This document shows, piece by piece, positions 16,866 through 26,130 of a stretch of DNA of 64,000 bases (position 1 is its first letter; every line of letters begins with the position of its first letter). A program made the translations under genes and the position numbers. Under the pieces are notes generated by a model, which saw nothing but the letters and a program-made list of their open reading frames with translations, was not told the DNA's origin and did not search any database. Source of the stretch: Neobacillus sp. FSL H8-0543 (GTDB taxonomy: Bacteria > Bacillota > Bacilli > Bacillales > Cytobacillaceae); contig NZ_CP151943.1 in NCBI RefSeq assembly GCF_038592905.1, positions 5,158,501 through 5,222,500 of the forward strand, written 5' to 3'.

Positions 16866-18254
16866 ATGAGGGTAAAGGAACGTGATCTGAACCAAAATAT
16901 TCCTTGTCCAACAACGCTTGGTAATTATCTTTGGAAAGATTTTCCTGATGAAAAAAAATGGGCAGATTGTGTGCACTGCGGTATGTGCTTAGAATCTTGC
17001 CCTACCTATGAACAAACCGGTGAGGAACAACATTCGCCTCGCGGACGTGTCTATCTCATTAAGGCGGTAGCTGAAGGTAAGCTGAATGTGAATGAACATT
17101 TTATGGACCCAGTTTTTGCCTGTCTCGATTGTCGGGCTTGTACCACTGCTTGCCCAGCTAATGTAGATGTAGGTGGACTAATAGAGGAGGCGCGTGGGCA
17201 AGTTCGACAAGCTATACCGCTAAAAGGGATGAAGAAAGCAGTAAATAAATTCTTTCTCCACGGTGTGTTTCCCCATCAATCACGCTTAAATACGCTTGGC
17301 GGTATTTTAAAATTTTACCAGAAGAGTGGGATGCAAAAGGTAGTAAGAAAAACAAAAATTATTAATGTTATGCCAAAGCATTTAGTTGAGATGGAATCAA
17401 TTATGCCAAAAGTAACACAGTCCGTCCGAAGAAAATATAAAAATAAAACACTTATAAAAGCAAAAGGTGAAACCAAGCATGAGGTTGCATTGCTGACAGG
17501 CTGTGTAATGGATGTCATGTTTAGTGATATTAATGAATCAACCATCAATGTCCTAACAAGGAATGGAAATGATGTAAGCATTCCAAAAAATCAAACCTGC
17601 TGCGGAGCCTTGCACGTCCATGCCGGTGATCGAGACATGGGAAGGAAGCTGGCAAAGCAAAATATAGAAGCGTTTGAAGGGGCTGAAAAAATAATTGTTA
17701 ATGCAGCAGGTTGCGGGTGCATGATGAAGGAATATGCAGAATTATTCCGGGAAGAACCAAAATGGAGAGCGAGAGCAGAGAAATTTGAAAATAAGGTAGA
17801 AGATATCTCGAAATATTTACATGACACAGGCTTTGTAAAGCCAAAAACAAGGGTTAATACACGGGTAACATATCACGATGCCTGTCATTTAGCCCACGGA
17901 CAAGGTGTCAGACAGGAACCACGAGAACTTCTGTTGGATATACCTGGACTTGAACTCATTCCTATGCCAAATTCAGACCGCTGCTGTGGAAGTGCGGGGA
18001 TTTATAATCTTACTAATCCTGAAATGGCTGATGCAATTCTCAAAAGTAAGATGGAAAATGTGCCAGAAGACGTTGAAATGATTTCGATGGGGAATCCCGG
18101 GTGTATGCTCCAAATGGCATTAGGAGTTCAAAAATATGGGAGAAATCAAAAAATTGTTCATACGGTTCAGCTTCTTGACTGGGCTTATCAGAAAGATGCT
18201 GAGCATGTGAAGGAGGAGAAGTCTCATGGCACCGAAAAAAATCAAAACCAATGA
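16866..18254 (+). CDS. glcF: Glycolate oxidase iron-sulfur subunit, GlcF-like
   Basis: Electron-transfer subunit, 462 aa. Two ferredoxin-type 4Fe-4S clusters (CVHCGMCLESCP, CLDCRACTTACP) are followed by two cysteine-rich CCG domains (TCCGALHVHAGD, HDACHLAHG, DRCCGSAG). It overlaps glcD by 29 nt, implying coupling. The complex would oxidise glycolate or a related 2-hydroxy acid and pass electrons to the membrane; lactate is the alternative substrate. Confidence 0.9.
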   Translation: MRVKERDLNQNIPCPTTLGNYLWKDFPDEKKWADCVHCGMCLESCPTYEQTGEEQHSPRGRVYLIKAVAEGKLNVNEHFMDPVFACLDCRACTTACPANVDVGGLIEEARGQVRQAIPLKGMKKAVNKFFLHGVFPHQSRLNTLGGILKFYQKSGMQKVVRKTKIINVMPKHLVEMESIMPKVTQSVRRKYKNKTLIKAKGETKHEVALLTGCVMDVMFSDINESTINVLTRNGNDVSIPKNQTCCGALHVHAGDRDMGRKLAKQNIEAFEGAEKIIVNAAGCGCMMKEYAELFREEPKWRARAEKFENKVEDISKYLHDTGFVKPKTRVNTRVTYHDACHLAHGQGVRQEPRELLLDIPGLELIPMPNSDRCCGSAGIYNLTNPEMADAILKSKMENVPEDVEMISMGNPGCMLQMALGVQKYGRNQKIVHTVQLLDWAYQKDAEHVKEEKSHGTEKNQNQ

Positions 18255-19674
18255 CAAGCATATCATTAATCTCGCGGCCATAGTGGGTGGAGTGAAATCG
18301 ATTTTATACCACCAAGAAGACTTACTAGCTTATGACTGTGATGGTTTTACCATCCATAAACATCTGCCAAAAGCTGTTGTATTTCCTGAGAATACGCTTG
18401 AAGTATCGGAGATTGTAAAATATTGCACAGTAAACGGACTCCCATTTCTAGCCCGCGGTGCTGGAACGGGGCTAAGCGGAGGTGCCATTCCTGTTAATGG
18501 GGAAGTAATTATTAGTATGGTCAGAATGAAAAGACTACTAAGTGTCGATCTTGAAAATCGAAGAGCCATTGTTGAACCTGGCTTTGTCAATTTAAAACTG
18601 ACGAATTCAATCTCTGATAAGGGTTATTATTATGCCCCAGACCCTTCAAGCCAATATTGCTGTACCATTGGCGGGAATGTAGCAGAAAATGCCGGTGGGG
18701 CTCACTGCCTGAAATATGGTGTGACAACCAATCATATCCTTGGCCTAGAAGTGGTATTACCTAATGGAGAGATCATAGAAATTGGGAAAAATGGGATTGC
18801 CGACGAACCAGGTTACGATTTGCTGGGATTAATAACGGGATCAGAAGGAACTTTGGGGATAGTAACGAAAATAACTGTGCGCATTCTAAAGAGTCCCGAA
18901 GGAAAACAAACGGTTCTTGCCTATTTCGATAAGGTAGAAGATGGTAGCCAAGCCGTTTCAGATATTATTTCTGCGGGAATTGTCCCTGCCGCACTTGAAA
19001 TGATGGACAAAATAGCTATTGAAGGTGTTGAGGCAGCAGCGTTTCCTGTGGGGCATCCCAAGGATATAGAAGCAGTCCTGTTGATTGAAGTGGACGGAAT
19101 TGCGGCAGGAATTGAGGAACAAATCAACCAAATCTTGGATGTGTGTAAGAATCGAAATGTACGAGATGTACGTGCAGCAAAGGATGAGGAAGAAAGGGGA
19201 AAATGGTGGGCAAATCGCAAAACAGGGTTTGGAGCGATGGGTACTATTTCACCGGATTATCTAGTTCAGGATGGTGTTATACCTAGAAGTAAGCTTCCTG
19301 ACGTTTTGCGTAAAATTAATCAAATTAGTGAAGAATCTGGTTTGCGGATAGCTAATATTTTTCATGCAGGAGATGGTAATCTTCATCCGTTGGTTCTTTT
19401 TGATGCTAAAAAGCCAGGAGAAATCGAAACAGCAATTTTAGCTGGAAGTGCCTGTTTAAAGGCTTGTGCCGATGTAGGCGGAACGATTACAGGCGAGCAT
19501 GGTGTCGGAATTGAAAAACGGGAAGAAATGCGCTTTGTATTTAGTGACGAAGAAATTATCGCCCAGACAAATATTCGTGAAATTTTTAATCCGCACAACC
19601 TATTAAATGCAGGAAAATTATTTCCTGCTCCAGGGCGCTGTGTGGAAATAAAACAGGAGATGGAGACTTCATAA
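18226..19674 (+). CDS. glcD: Glycolate oxidase large FAD subunit, GlcD-like
   Basis: FAD-linked 2-hydroxyacid dehydrogenase subunit, 482 aa, with PCMH domain (RGAGTGLSGGAIP, CTIGGNVAENAGG, GSEGTLGIVT) and C-terminal cap (NIFHAGDGNLHP, GEHGVGIEKR). The start lies inside glcF after AAGGAGGAG. The order E-F-D differs from the D-E-F order of E. coli. A bidirectional terminator follows. Confidence 0.92.
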   Translation: MAPKKIKTNDKHIINLAAIVGGVKSILYHQEDLLAYDCDGFTIHKHLPKAVVFPENTLEVSEIVKYCTVNGLPFLARGAGTGLSGGAIPVNGEVIISMVRMKRLLSVDLENRRAIVEPGFVNLKLTNSISDKGYYYAPDPSSQYCCTIGGNVAENAGGAHCLKYGVTTNHILGLEVVLPNGEIIEIGKNGIADEPGYDLLGLITGSEGTLGIVTKITVRILKSPEGKQTVLAYFDKVEDGSQAVSDIISAGIVPAALEMMDKIAIEGVEAAAFPVGHPKDIEAVLLIEVDGIAAGIEEQINQILDVCKNRNVRDVRAAKDEEERGKWWANRKTGFGAMGTISPDYLVQDGVIPRSKLPDVLRKINQISEESGLRIANIFHAGDGNLHPLVLFDAKKPGEIETAILAGSACLKACADVGGTITGEHGVGIEKREEMRFVFSDEEIIAQTNIREIFNPHNLLNAGKLFPAPGRCVEIKQEMETS

Positions 19675-19694
19675 GTTATGTTTAGAGTAAAACA

Positions 19695-19728
19695 AAAAAA
19701 AGTGAAGAAACAGAACTTCACTTTTTTT
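19695..19728. terminator. Bidirectional terminator between glcD and the XRE-cupin gene
   Basis: AAAGTGAAG / CTTCACTTT stem with an 8-nt loop, flanked by A-run and T-run, serving the two convergent genes. Confidence 0.85.
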
Positions 19729-19746
19729 GTTAATTTCGATTACATT

Positions 19747-20295
19747 TTATAAAAGGTCATTAAGTTCAGTATCTGAATAAACAGCAATTAATACAACAGC
19801 CTTACCTTCCCCAATGTTTTTGACCGTATGCGGCACACTGGCATTCCAACTGAAAGAATCGCCTTCCTCTAATATGATTGAGTCCTCTCCTTGTTCAGCC
19901 AAAATCTTTCCAGCTAATACTAAATGACATTCTTCCCCTTCATGAGCATGGGCATCACCAATGGAGGCGCCTGGCGGAAACTCGACACTCCTTAAACTTA
20001 AACCACCCATAGAGCTAATATGTTCAACGTTCAACTTATTATAGTTAGTCGTCGTTCTACCATCTTTTCTTACCACTCGCATTTGTTGTTTCTTTTCCAG
20101 TAATAAGTAGGGTAAGGGAACTCCTAAATAACTTGCAATTGTTTGCAGGGTACTAATCGATGGGGAGGTGTTATTGTTTTCGACATTGCTTATAAATCCT
20201 TTAGAGAGTCCGGTACCTTCACACATTTGAGCAATTGTAATTTTTTTTCTGTTTCGTATCGCACGGATTTTTGACCCAATATCCAGTTTAATCAC
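19747..20295 (-). CDS. XRE-family regulator with cupin sensor domain
   Basis: DNA-binding regulator, 182 aa. Residues about 6-65 form an XRE helix-turn-helix (IAQMCEGTGLSKGFISNVE) and residues about 105-175 a cupin_2 domain with the histidines of HAHEGEECH. It starts with GTG at 20295. It is divergent from the esterase-DoxX-dioxygenase operon across a 185-nt gap containing a promoter and palindromes, so local control of that operon and of itself is likely (inference). Confidence 0.88.
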   Translation of the reverse strand: MIKLDIGSKIRAIRNRKKITIAQMCEGTGLSKGFISNVENNNTSPSISTLQTIASYLGVPLPYLLLEKKQQMRVVRKDGRTTTNYNKLNVEHISSMGGLSLRSVEFPPGASIGDAHAHEGEECHLVLAGKILAEQGEDSIILEEGDSFSWNASVPHTVKNIGEGKAVVLIAVYSDTELNDLL

Positions 20296-20345
20296 CCTTT
20301 TTGTTTCCTAATATAGAACATAATTATATATTAGCAAAAATATTG

Positions 20346-20375
20346 TTGACAATCCACAAAATATCTTGTTATTAT
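20346..20375 (+). promoter_or_regulatory. Sigma-A-type promoter of the esterase-DoxX-dioxygenase operon
   Basis: TTGACA, 18-nt spacer, TATTAT, about 105 nt upstream of the first gene. It leaves a leader that includes the nested palindromes at 20387-20438. Confidence 0.65.
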
Positions 20376-20386
20376 ATAGACAACAA

Positions 20387-20438
20387 ATATTCGCATTAGA
20401 AAACAAGCGAATTTTTTTGCGCTAATGTTTACGAATAT
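20387..20438 (+). promoter_or_regulatory. Nested inverted repeats in the leader: possible attenuator or operator
   Basis: ATATTCG + CATTAG (20387-20399) can pair with CTAATG + CGAATAT (20422-20438). Alternatively TTCGC (20391-20395) can pair with GCGAA just before a T7 run (20412-20418), giving a weak terminator-like hairpin. The two folds exclude one another. The same arms could instead be a regulator-binding palindrome. Confidence 0.4.
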
Positions 20439-20480
20439 GAATCTTTATTTTATATAAGGAAATAAAAAGAAAGGATGATA

Positions 20481-21131
20481 ATGTTGAACTCACCGATGAT
20501 CTACGAGCTTCGTCAGCCCAAACAGTTTGATCCAGATAAAACATATCCTGCACTGTTTTTAATGCATGGAATGGGCAGTTATGAACAAAACATATTGTCT
20601 TTGGCAGATGGCTTAGAAGATCAGTTTTTCATTTTTAGTATTCGCGGTCATCTATCTCAACCGCCTGGTTTTGCTTATTTCACCATTCAAGGATATGGGA
20701 AACCTCATCGGGACGCTTTTGATCAAGGAGTAAATAATCTTATTAGCTTTATTGACTATGCTTCTGAAAAGTACCCCTTGGATAGTAAGCAGTTATACCT
20801 GCTCGGTTTTAGCCAAGGAGCGATTCTTTCGATGACACTAGGATTAACATTAGGAAATCGCATAAAGGGAATTGTCGCCCTTAGTGGTTATCTACCAGCC
20901 TTTGTTAAGGAAGAATACGAAATAAAACCAGTCAATCAGTTATCAATATTTATTTCTCATGGTGAAATGGATCAAGTTCTGCCGTTCGAGTGGGGAGTAG
21001 CAAATAATGAGTATTTTCTTGGATTAGGAGCAAATGTATCTTTTGAAACGTATCCGGATGGGCATACCGTTTCATTAAAAAACCACCAAGACTTTACAAA
21101 ATGGCTTTTAGATAGCTTAGAGAAAAAATAA
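20481..21131 (+). CDS. Alpha/beta hydrolase, phospholipase/carboxylesterase family (MhqD-like)
   Basis: Serine esterase of about 216 aa. Nucleophile motif GFSQG, acid in HGEMDQVLP and His in DGHTVS form the triad. ATG 20481 suits the AAAGGA ribosome site better than the in-frame ATG at 20475. First gene of a three-gene set with DoxX and an extradiol dioxygenase; B. subtilis MhqD with MhqP/MhqO-type neighbours in quinone resistance is a functional parallel, not proof of orthology. Confidence 0.85.
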   Translation: MLNSPMIYELRQPKQFDPDKTYPALFLMHGMGSYEQNILSLADGLEDQFFIFSIRGHLSQPPGFAYFTIQGYGKPHRDAFDQGVNNLISFIDYASEKYPLDSKQLYLLGFSQGAILSMTLGLTLGNRIKGIVALSGYLPAFVKEEYEIKPVNQLSIFISHGEMDQVLPFEWGVANNEYFLGLGANVSFETYPDGHTVSLKNHQDFTKWLLDSLEKK

Positions 21132-21163
21132 ATAAAATATTAATTAAATTTGGAGGAATAATA

Positions 21164-21580
21164 ATGATAAAAAAATACGAAGCAGGTACATTAATTTTAC
21201 GGGTAGTTTTAGGTTTAACTTTCTTTATTCATGGTCTAGTCAAGTTCCAAAGCGGAATTGAAAATATCGCTGGATGGTTTGATGCAATTGGTTTACCGGG
21301 ATTCTTGGCATACGGAGTAGCCTTGTTAGAAATGGTTGGAGGAATTGCCTTACTAGTAGGTTTTGGAAGCAGAATCGTGTCTGCATTGTTAGCATTATTA
21401 ATGATTGGTGCGACATTAAAAGTAAAATTAGCAGTCGGCTTTATAGGTGATGGAACAATGGGAGCAGGTTATGAATTAGATTTAGCATTTTTAGCAATGG
21501 CGTTATTTATTGCAATCAATGGCAGCAAAATGCTTGCGCTAGATCAAATTCTTTTCAAAGGACAAAAATCGTCAAACTAA
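21164..21580 (+). CDS. DoxX-family membrane protein
   Basis: Small integral membrane protein, 138 aa, four predicted transmembrane segments, with the DoxX N-terminal pattern LRVVLGLTFFIHGLVKF and GxxALLVGFGSR. It has a clean GGAGGA ribosome site. B. subtilis MhqP is a DoxX-like protein induced by quinones; the same role is plausible here given the flanking esterase and dioxygenase. Confidence 0.85.
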   Translation: MIKKYEAGTLILRVVLGLTFFIHGLVKFQSGIENIAGWFDAIGLPGFLAYGVALLEMVGGIALLVGFGSRIVSALLALLMIGATLKVKLAVGFIGDGTMGAGYELDLAFLAMALFIAINGSKMLALDQILFKGQKSSN

Positions 21581-21619
21581 AACATTATAGATTATAGGTA
21601 GAAAAAAGGGGGCAATAAC

Positions 21620-22399
21620 ATGTTACCATCGTTCTTTATCGCTCATGGTGCACCATTAATTGCTGTTGAAAATAATGAATATACCCAATTTATTAATCAG
21701 TTAGGGCAATCCTTGCCGCGTCCAAAGGCGATTATCCTGTTTTCAGCACATTGGGAGTCTAGAACTCAAAAAGTTAGCGAAGTCGATACCTATGACACCA
21801 TTTATGACTTTGGCGGATTCGATCCTGCTTTATACACGATCAAATATCCTGCAAAAGGGGATCAGCAGATTTCACAGGAAATTAAAGATTTGTTCACGGC
21901 CAATGGTGTCCCGTTCGAAGTGGAAAGCAAACGTGGTTTAGATCATGGTGCATGGGTTGTCCTCCGATTACTTTATCCAGAAGCGGATATTCCTGTTATT
22001 GCAATGTCTGTTAATCAGCAGCTTTCACCAGCGGAACAATATAAAATTGGGAAATCTTTATCCGCCTTGCGTGAAAAGGATGTTTTAATTATTGGCAGTG
22101 GTGGTACTGTCCATAACTTACGAATTTTAGACTGGGCAGACAATGGTAAGATCCAGCAATGGTCCCTTGAGTTTGATGATTGGTTAGCCCATCATTTGCA
22201 TAATTGGGATATAGATGCAGTATTCGAGTATGGAACTTTAGCGCCTAATGCAGAAATTGCCGTACCTCCATATGGAAAAGAACATTTTATTCCATTACTT
22301 TATGCGATGGGGGCAGCAGATATTAGCCGCAAAGCTAAACTGCTCCACCGAAGCTATCGTTATGGAACCCTTAGTCATAGTGTATGGCAGTTTGGATGA
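21620..22399 (+). CDS. DODA-type extradiol ring-cleavage dioxygenase (LigB-like)
   Basis: Class III extradiol dioxygenase, 259 aa, related to 4,5-DOPA dioxygenase/YgiD. Conserved histidines are in FFIAHGAP, FSAHWES, LDHGAWV and the GSGGTVHNL segment near residue 170. It would open catechol-type rings, consistent with detoxification with its two upstream neighbours. The set differs from mhq loci, whose dioxygenases are VOC-fold. Confidence 0.88.
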   Translation: MLPSFFIAHGAPLIAVENNEYTQFINQLGQSLPRPKAIILFSAHWESRTQKVSEVDTYDTIYDFGGFDPALYTIKYPAKGDQQISQEIKDLFTANGVPFEVESKRGLDHGAWVVLRLLYPEADIPVIAMSVNQQLSPAEQYKIGKSLSALREKDVLIIGSGGTVHNLRILDWADNGKIQQWSLEFDDWLAHHLHNWDIDAVFEYGTLAPNAEIAVPPYGKEHFIPLLYAMGAADISRKAKLLHRSYRYGTLSHSVWQFG

Positions 22400-22421
22400 G
22401 CATAGGAAGTAAATTATCAAG

Positions 22422-22453
22422 AAAACACCAAAAGATATCGTTTGGTGTTTTTT
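22422..22453 (+). terminator. Terminator of the dioxygenase operon
   Basis: AAAACACCAAA / TTTGGTGTTTT stem followed by T-run. Confidence 0.85.
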
Positions 22454-22568
22454 ACTGTTATGTATAAAAAGTTGAAAGCAAGCTGTAGTTTTTGATATAA
22501 TTATGCGGTTAATATTTTAAACTATATATAAAGTAATAATTATTTTAAAAAGTAGTAAGGTGGTCTTT

Positions 22569-23516
22569 ATGAATCAAGAATATAGAGTGTTATTGTATTA
22601 TAAATATGTAACCATTGAGAATCCTCAAGAGTGTCGGGATGAGCATTTTCAATTTTGCACAGAATTAGGGTTAAAAGGTCGGATTCTTATTGCAGAAGAA
22701 GGCATTAACGGGACGGTCTCAGGTACGATAGAGCAGACGGATGCCTATATGAAGTTTATGGAAGATCATCCGCTTTTTTCAGGTACGATTTTTAAAATTG
22801 ATGAAGCTACCGAGCATGCATTTAAAAAATTGCGTATCCGTGTCCGCCCAGAACTAGTTACCTTACGTCTTGAAGACGATATTGATCCTAGGGCCAAAAC
22901 AGGTAAGCATTTGAAGCCAACGGAATTTTACGAGGCAATGCAAAGAGAAGATACGGTTGTTATTGACGCCAGAAATGATTACGAATTTGATTTAGGCCAC
23001 TTCCGAGGCGCTGTTCGACCAGAGATCACTAATTTCCGCGACTTGCCGGAATGGATCAGGGAAAACAAGCAGGAATTTGAAGGTAAGAAGATTCTCACTT
23101 ATTGTACTGGGGGAGTTCGTTGTGAGAAGTTCTCTGGCTGGCTTCTAGAAGAGGGTTTTGAAGATGTCGGACAACTAGATGGTGGGATTGTCACATACGG
23201 TAAAGATCCTGAAGTTCAAGGTGAATTATGGGATGGGCAGCTATATGTGTTTGATGAGCGCATCAGTGTACCGATTAACCGGAAAGAGCATGTCGTAGTC
23301 GGTAAGGATCATTTCACTGGCGAGCCTTGTGAGCGTTACGTGAATTGCGCCAACCCAGCATGTAATAAAAAAATCCTCTGTTCCGAAGAAAATGAACATC
23401 GCCATTTACGAAGCTGTTCCAATGAATGTAGAGTTCACCCAAGAAACCGTTACGTGGCAGAACATTCATTAAGTGAAGAAGAGGTAAATGAAAGATTAAT
23501 GAACTTACAAAAATGA
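22569..23516 (+). CDS. trhO: tRNA uridine(34) hydroxylase TrhO (rhodanese domain)
   Basis: Oxygen-dependent tRNA U34 hydroxylase (YceA family), 315 aa. ATG 22569 follows AAGGTGG; an in-frame GTG at 22560 overlaps that site. N-terminal UPF0176 domain, rhodanese domain with [12 protein letters not shown] (C179, C185), and a C-terminal cysteine cluster ([12 protein letters not shown] ... CSNEC) likely binding zinc. It makes 5-hydroxyuridine for wobble decoding. Confidence 0.93.
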   Translation: MNQEYRVLLYYKYVTIENPQECRDEHFQFCTELGLKGRILIAEEGINGTVSGTIEQTDAYMKFMEDHPLFSGTIFKIDEATEHAFKKLRIRVRPELVTLRLEDDIDPRAKTGKHLKPTEFYEAMQREDTVVIDARNDYEFDLGHFRGAVRPEITNFRDLPEWIRENKQEFEGKKILTYCTGGVRCEKFSGWLLEEGFEDVGQLDGGIVTYGKDPEVQGELWDGQLYVFDERISVPINRKEHVVVGKDHFTGEPCERYVNCANPACNKKILCSEENEHRHLRSCSNECRVHPRNRYVAEHSLSEEEVNERLMNLQK

Positions 23517-23518
23517 GA

Positions 23519-23560
23519 AAAGGCTGTACCCTCGTTGTTTTTTGAGAGTACAGCCTTTCC
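23519..23560. terminator. Shared terminator of trhO and the GH18 gene
   Basis: AAAGGCTGTAC / GTACAGCCTTT perfect stem between convergent genes. Confidence 0.8.
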
Positions 23561-24712
23561 TTATTTTTTCGCAAGATTTCCACGTGATTTCGTAAGCTCT
23601 TCAAAAATAGCTGCCGTTAAGCTGTGAGGTCCGGATGAATCATGACCAGCCTCCCATAGCATCATACCTCCGAAGCCGCGATCAAGGGCTAACCCAGTCT
23701 TCTTTTGAATGGTGGTAATACCATTATAATGGTAGGTCGTACCATTCATGTTTACCGTATCACTCGTCGCATTCGCGGGGTTATTGTTAATAATTGCTGC
23801 ATAAGAAACCTGTTTAATAGAAGCATCTTCTGGTTGCGCATAAAAAGGGACGCCTAAGACGAGTTTTTCTTTTGAAAGATTATGTTTCTCGAATAGTCCT
23901 GCCCAATAGTTTACGATTTTCTCTGTAAACGGATAGGGTGATAAATTGGCAGCGTTGTAGCCGCCATCCCACTGGCCATCATAGGCCATAATATTGACAT
24001 GATCTACATGCTGAAACATCGTGGGCTCATAGACAACAAAGTCCGTTACCGTACCTGTCCCAGAATGGATCTTCGAATACACGGCAATAGAAAGCTCTTT
24101 CCCATTTGGATGAAGCTGATCGCTTAGCGCTTTCGTAAAAGCAGCCAGGTTTTCTGCATCTGCCTTAGAACGTGGATGTTCAAAATCAATATCAATTCCA
24201 TCTAGCTTTTCACGGTCTACCATACTAGTAAGCTCGTTCACTAGCTTTGTTCTAGAGTTGGGGTTACTAATCGCTGTTTTAAAATAGTCGTAGGATTCTC
24301 CGCCGTTAATGTGAAACCAACCACCAACAGCTAAAATAACTTTTGTATCATGTTTTTCTGCTTTTGCAACCATAGCCCGCAAATTTTTGATTGCGGAGTC
24401 ACCATTAAGCAATATATCGCCTTCCTTCGTCGGGTGGGCAAAGGAAAATATCACATGTGTGAGTTTTGAGTAATCTACCATTTCTGGATCACGAAAATCC
24501 TGGACATAGCCTATTAAAACCTTTGAATCTTCTAATTCCATATTTGGCGCATCCTTTGGCTCAAGCTCTTTAGAAGATTTAGGTGCTTCATTTACTTTTA
24601 GCGCATTTGTTACTTTCTGTTCGCTTTTTGATGTTAAAAATACTCCTGTAAAAATTCCTCCAGTAAAGGTAAGCAGGATTACCATGGTAAGGAGGAGACT
24701 TCGTTTCTTCAT
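23561..24712 (-). CDS. Membrane-anchored or secreted GH18 glycosidase
   Basis: Glycoside hydrolase family 18 protein, 383 aa. An N-terminal hydrophobic segment (residues 5-26) is a signal peptide or anchor, followed by a Lys/Glu-rich linker to about residue 60 and the TIM-barrel. The chitinase motif DGIDIDFE (171-178, catalytic E178) is intact, as are VILAVGGWF and WEAGHD. Likely acts outside the cell on chitin, peptidoglycan or other GlcNAc polymers; no carbohydrate-binding module is visible. Confidence 0.9.
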   Translation of the reverse strand: MKKRSLLLTMVILLTFTGGIFTGVFLTSKSEQKVTNALKVNEAPKSSKELEPKDAPNMELEDSKVLIGYVQDFRDPEMVDYSKLTHVIFSFAHPTKEGDILLNGDSAIKNLRAMVAKAEKHDTKVILAVGGWFHINGGESYDYFKTAISNPNSRTKLVNELTSMVDREKLDGIDIDFEHPRSKADAENLAAFTKALSDQLHPNGKELSIAVYSKIHSGTGTVTDFVVYEPTMFQHVDHVNIMAYDGQWDGGYNAANLSPYPFTEKIVNYWAGLFEKHNLSKEKLVLGVPFYAQPEDASIKQVSYAAIINNNPANATSDTVNMNGTTYHYNGITTIQKKTGLALDRGFGGMMLWEAGHDSSGPHSLTAAIFEELTKSRGNLAKK

Positions 24713-24797
24713 AATCTACATTCCTCCTAAGAATTCTTTCCCTACAAATTGTAACAAAATAAAAGAGAGATTGAGATGGTAAAATCACCCGTTCTAG

Positions 24798-24833
24798 ATG
24801 ACAACGAATCTATCAATAGTTAATAGTTGTCAT
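24798..24833. promoter_or_regulatory. Inverted repeat in the divergent promoter region
   Basis: ATGACAAC / GTTGTCAT, arms of 8 bp separated by 20 nt, between the divergent GH18 and metallophosphoesterase genes. A possible operator; the binding protein is unknown. Confidence 0.35.
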
Positions 24834-24890
24834 AATATCTCGATTATTGTCTAATTATATTAAAGACTTACAATTAAAGGAGATACTTCT

Positions 24891-25988
24891 GTGTGGATTG
24901 TTGGAATTGGAGTTATATTACTATATAATCTGTTTATTTTTTATATTGGCTATAATATTTGGGTTTGGCTTAAAACAATAAGAGGTGAGAAACGGGGTCT
25001 TAAGTACTTCTTTTGGTCCGTCCTAATTCTATTTGCTTATTCCTTCATTTTTGGTTTTTGGATTGAGGAGAGTCTTTTCATTACATGGATGGGTGCAATA
25101 TGGCTATCCCTATTTTATTTCTTAGTGTTGTTGCTTCCAGTGGCAAATCTCAGCCTGTTTTTAAGAAGATTTACGAAGATACCGAAGGAAAAGGCAGTCA
25201 AGTGGATTGGTATCAGCACAGTAATCGTCATCATTTGTTCGTTTACCTTTGGGGTATTTAATGCCTACAGTCCTGTTTTTAAGACGTACCAAATTAATAT
25301 TCCAAAACAAATTGTAGGAAAGCAGGATCTGAAAATTATCATGGCGTCGGATATGCATTTTGGAGACCTTGCTGGCAGCGGTCAAGCAAAAAAATTGGTT
25401 GAACAAATCAATGCAAAAAATCCTGATATTGTCTTGTTCCCAGGAGATATTATCAATGATGATGTAACACCCTTTCTTGAGGAGGGAATTCCAGATATTT
25501 TGAAACAAATTAATGCACCTGTCTATGCTTCATTAGGTAATCACGATCGCGATGATGTCGACCTTGTACAGGTGTTTAATAACAGTGGCATGAAAGTGCT
25601 CGATGATGATGTACTTGTCCTTCCTGAGGGGATTACCTTAATTGGGCGAAAAGACAAGGGCTATCAAGATGTAAAGAGAGCGGAGTTACCTACATTAATG
25701 AAACAGGTTAATCTAAATACTCCTGTTGTTTTACTTGAGCATCAGCCATATGATCTAGATATTGCTGCAGAAAATGGTGTCGACCTAATTCTCTCAGGTC
25801 ATACTCATCGCGGACAAGTGGCACCAGGTAATCTTATTACCAATATGTTATTTGAAAATGATTGGGGTTACCTGAGGAAGGAACAACTACAATCCATTGT
25901 CTCTTCAGGTTTTGGTTTTTGGGGACTGCCACTAAGGATTGGAACTCGTTCCGAAATCGTTGAACTCAATGTAACTTTCAATCAATAA
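24891..25988 (+). CDS. Membrane-bound calcineurin-like metallophosphoesterase
   Basis: 365 aa, GTG start after AAAGGAGAT. Residues 1-125 hold about four transmembrane helices; the rest is a metallophosphoesterase domain with SDMHFGD, FPGDIIND, LGNHDRD, LEHQPYD and LSGHTHRGQ, all metal ligands present. This N-terminal-membrane arrangement is common for Bacillus phosphoesterases of uncertain substrate, perhaps envelope lipids. Confidence 0.88.
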   Translation: MWIVGIGVILLYNLFIFYIGYNIWVWLKTIRGEKRGLKYFFWSVLILFAYSFIFGFWIEESLFITWMGAIWLSLFYFLVLLLPVANLSLFLRRFTKIPKEKAVKWIGISTVIVIICSFTFGVFNAYSPVFKTYQINIPKQIVGKQDLKIIMASDMHFGDLAGSGQAKKLVEQINAKNPDIVLFPGDIINDDVTPFLEEGIPDILKQINAPVYASLGNHDRDDVDLVQVFNNSGMKVLDDDVLVLPEGITLIGRKDKGYQDVKRAELPTLMKQVNLNTPVVLLEHQPYDLDIAAENGVDLILSGHTHRGQVAPGNLITNMLFENDWGYLRKEQLQSIVSSGFGFWGLPLRIGTRSEIVELNVTFNQ

Positions 25989-26006
25989 CAGATCAAAATA
26001 TTTTTT

Positions 26007-26034
26007 AAAAAGTACCGATTTGGTACTTTTTTTA
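26007..26034 (+). terminator. Terminator after the metallophosphoesterase gene
   Basis: AAAAAGTACC / GGTACTTTTT with a 5-nt loop and T-run. Confidence 0.8.
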
Positions 26035-26084
26035 TTTGGTAAAGGATTTACTGTCATTCAATTGAATTAATCATATAAAATAGT

Positions 26085-26116
26085 AATAAAGCGCATGGTT
26101 ATGAAAGCGCTTTATT
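26085..26116 (+). promoter_or_regulatory. Perfect 10-bp inverted repeat / cre-like site before the pterin dehydratase
   Basis: AATAAAGCGC / GCGCTTTATT separated by 12 nt and ending just before the ribosome site. The right arm with its neighbour (TGAAAGCGCTTTAT) matches 12 of 14 positions of the CcpA cre consensus. It may act as operator or as a leader hairpin; a TATAAA -10 lies at 26074-26079. Confidence 0.45.
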
Positions 26117-26130
26117 GAAGGGAGACCGTA

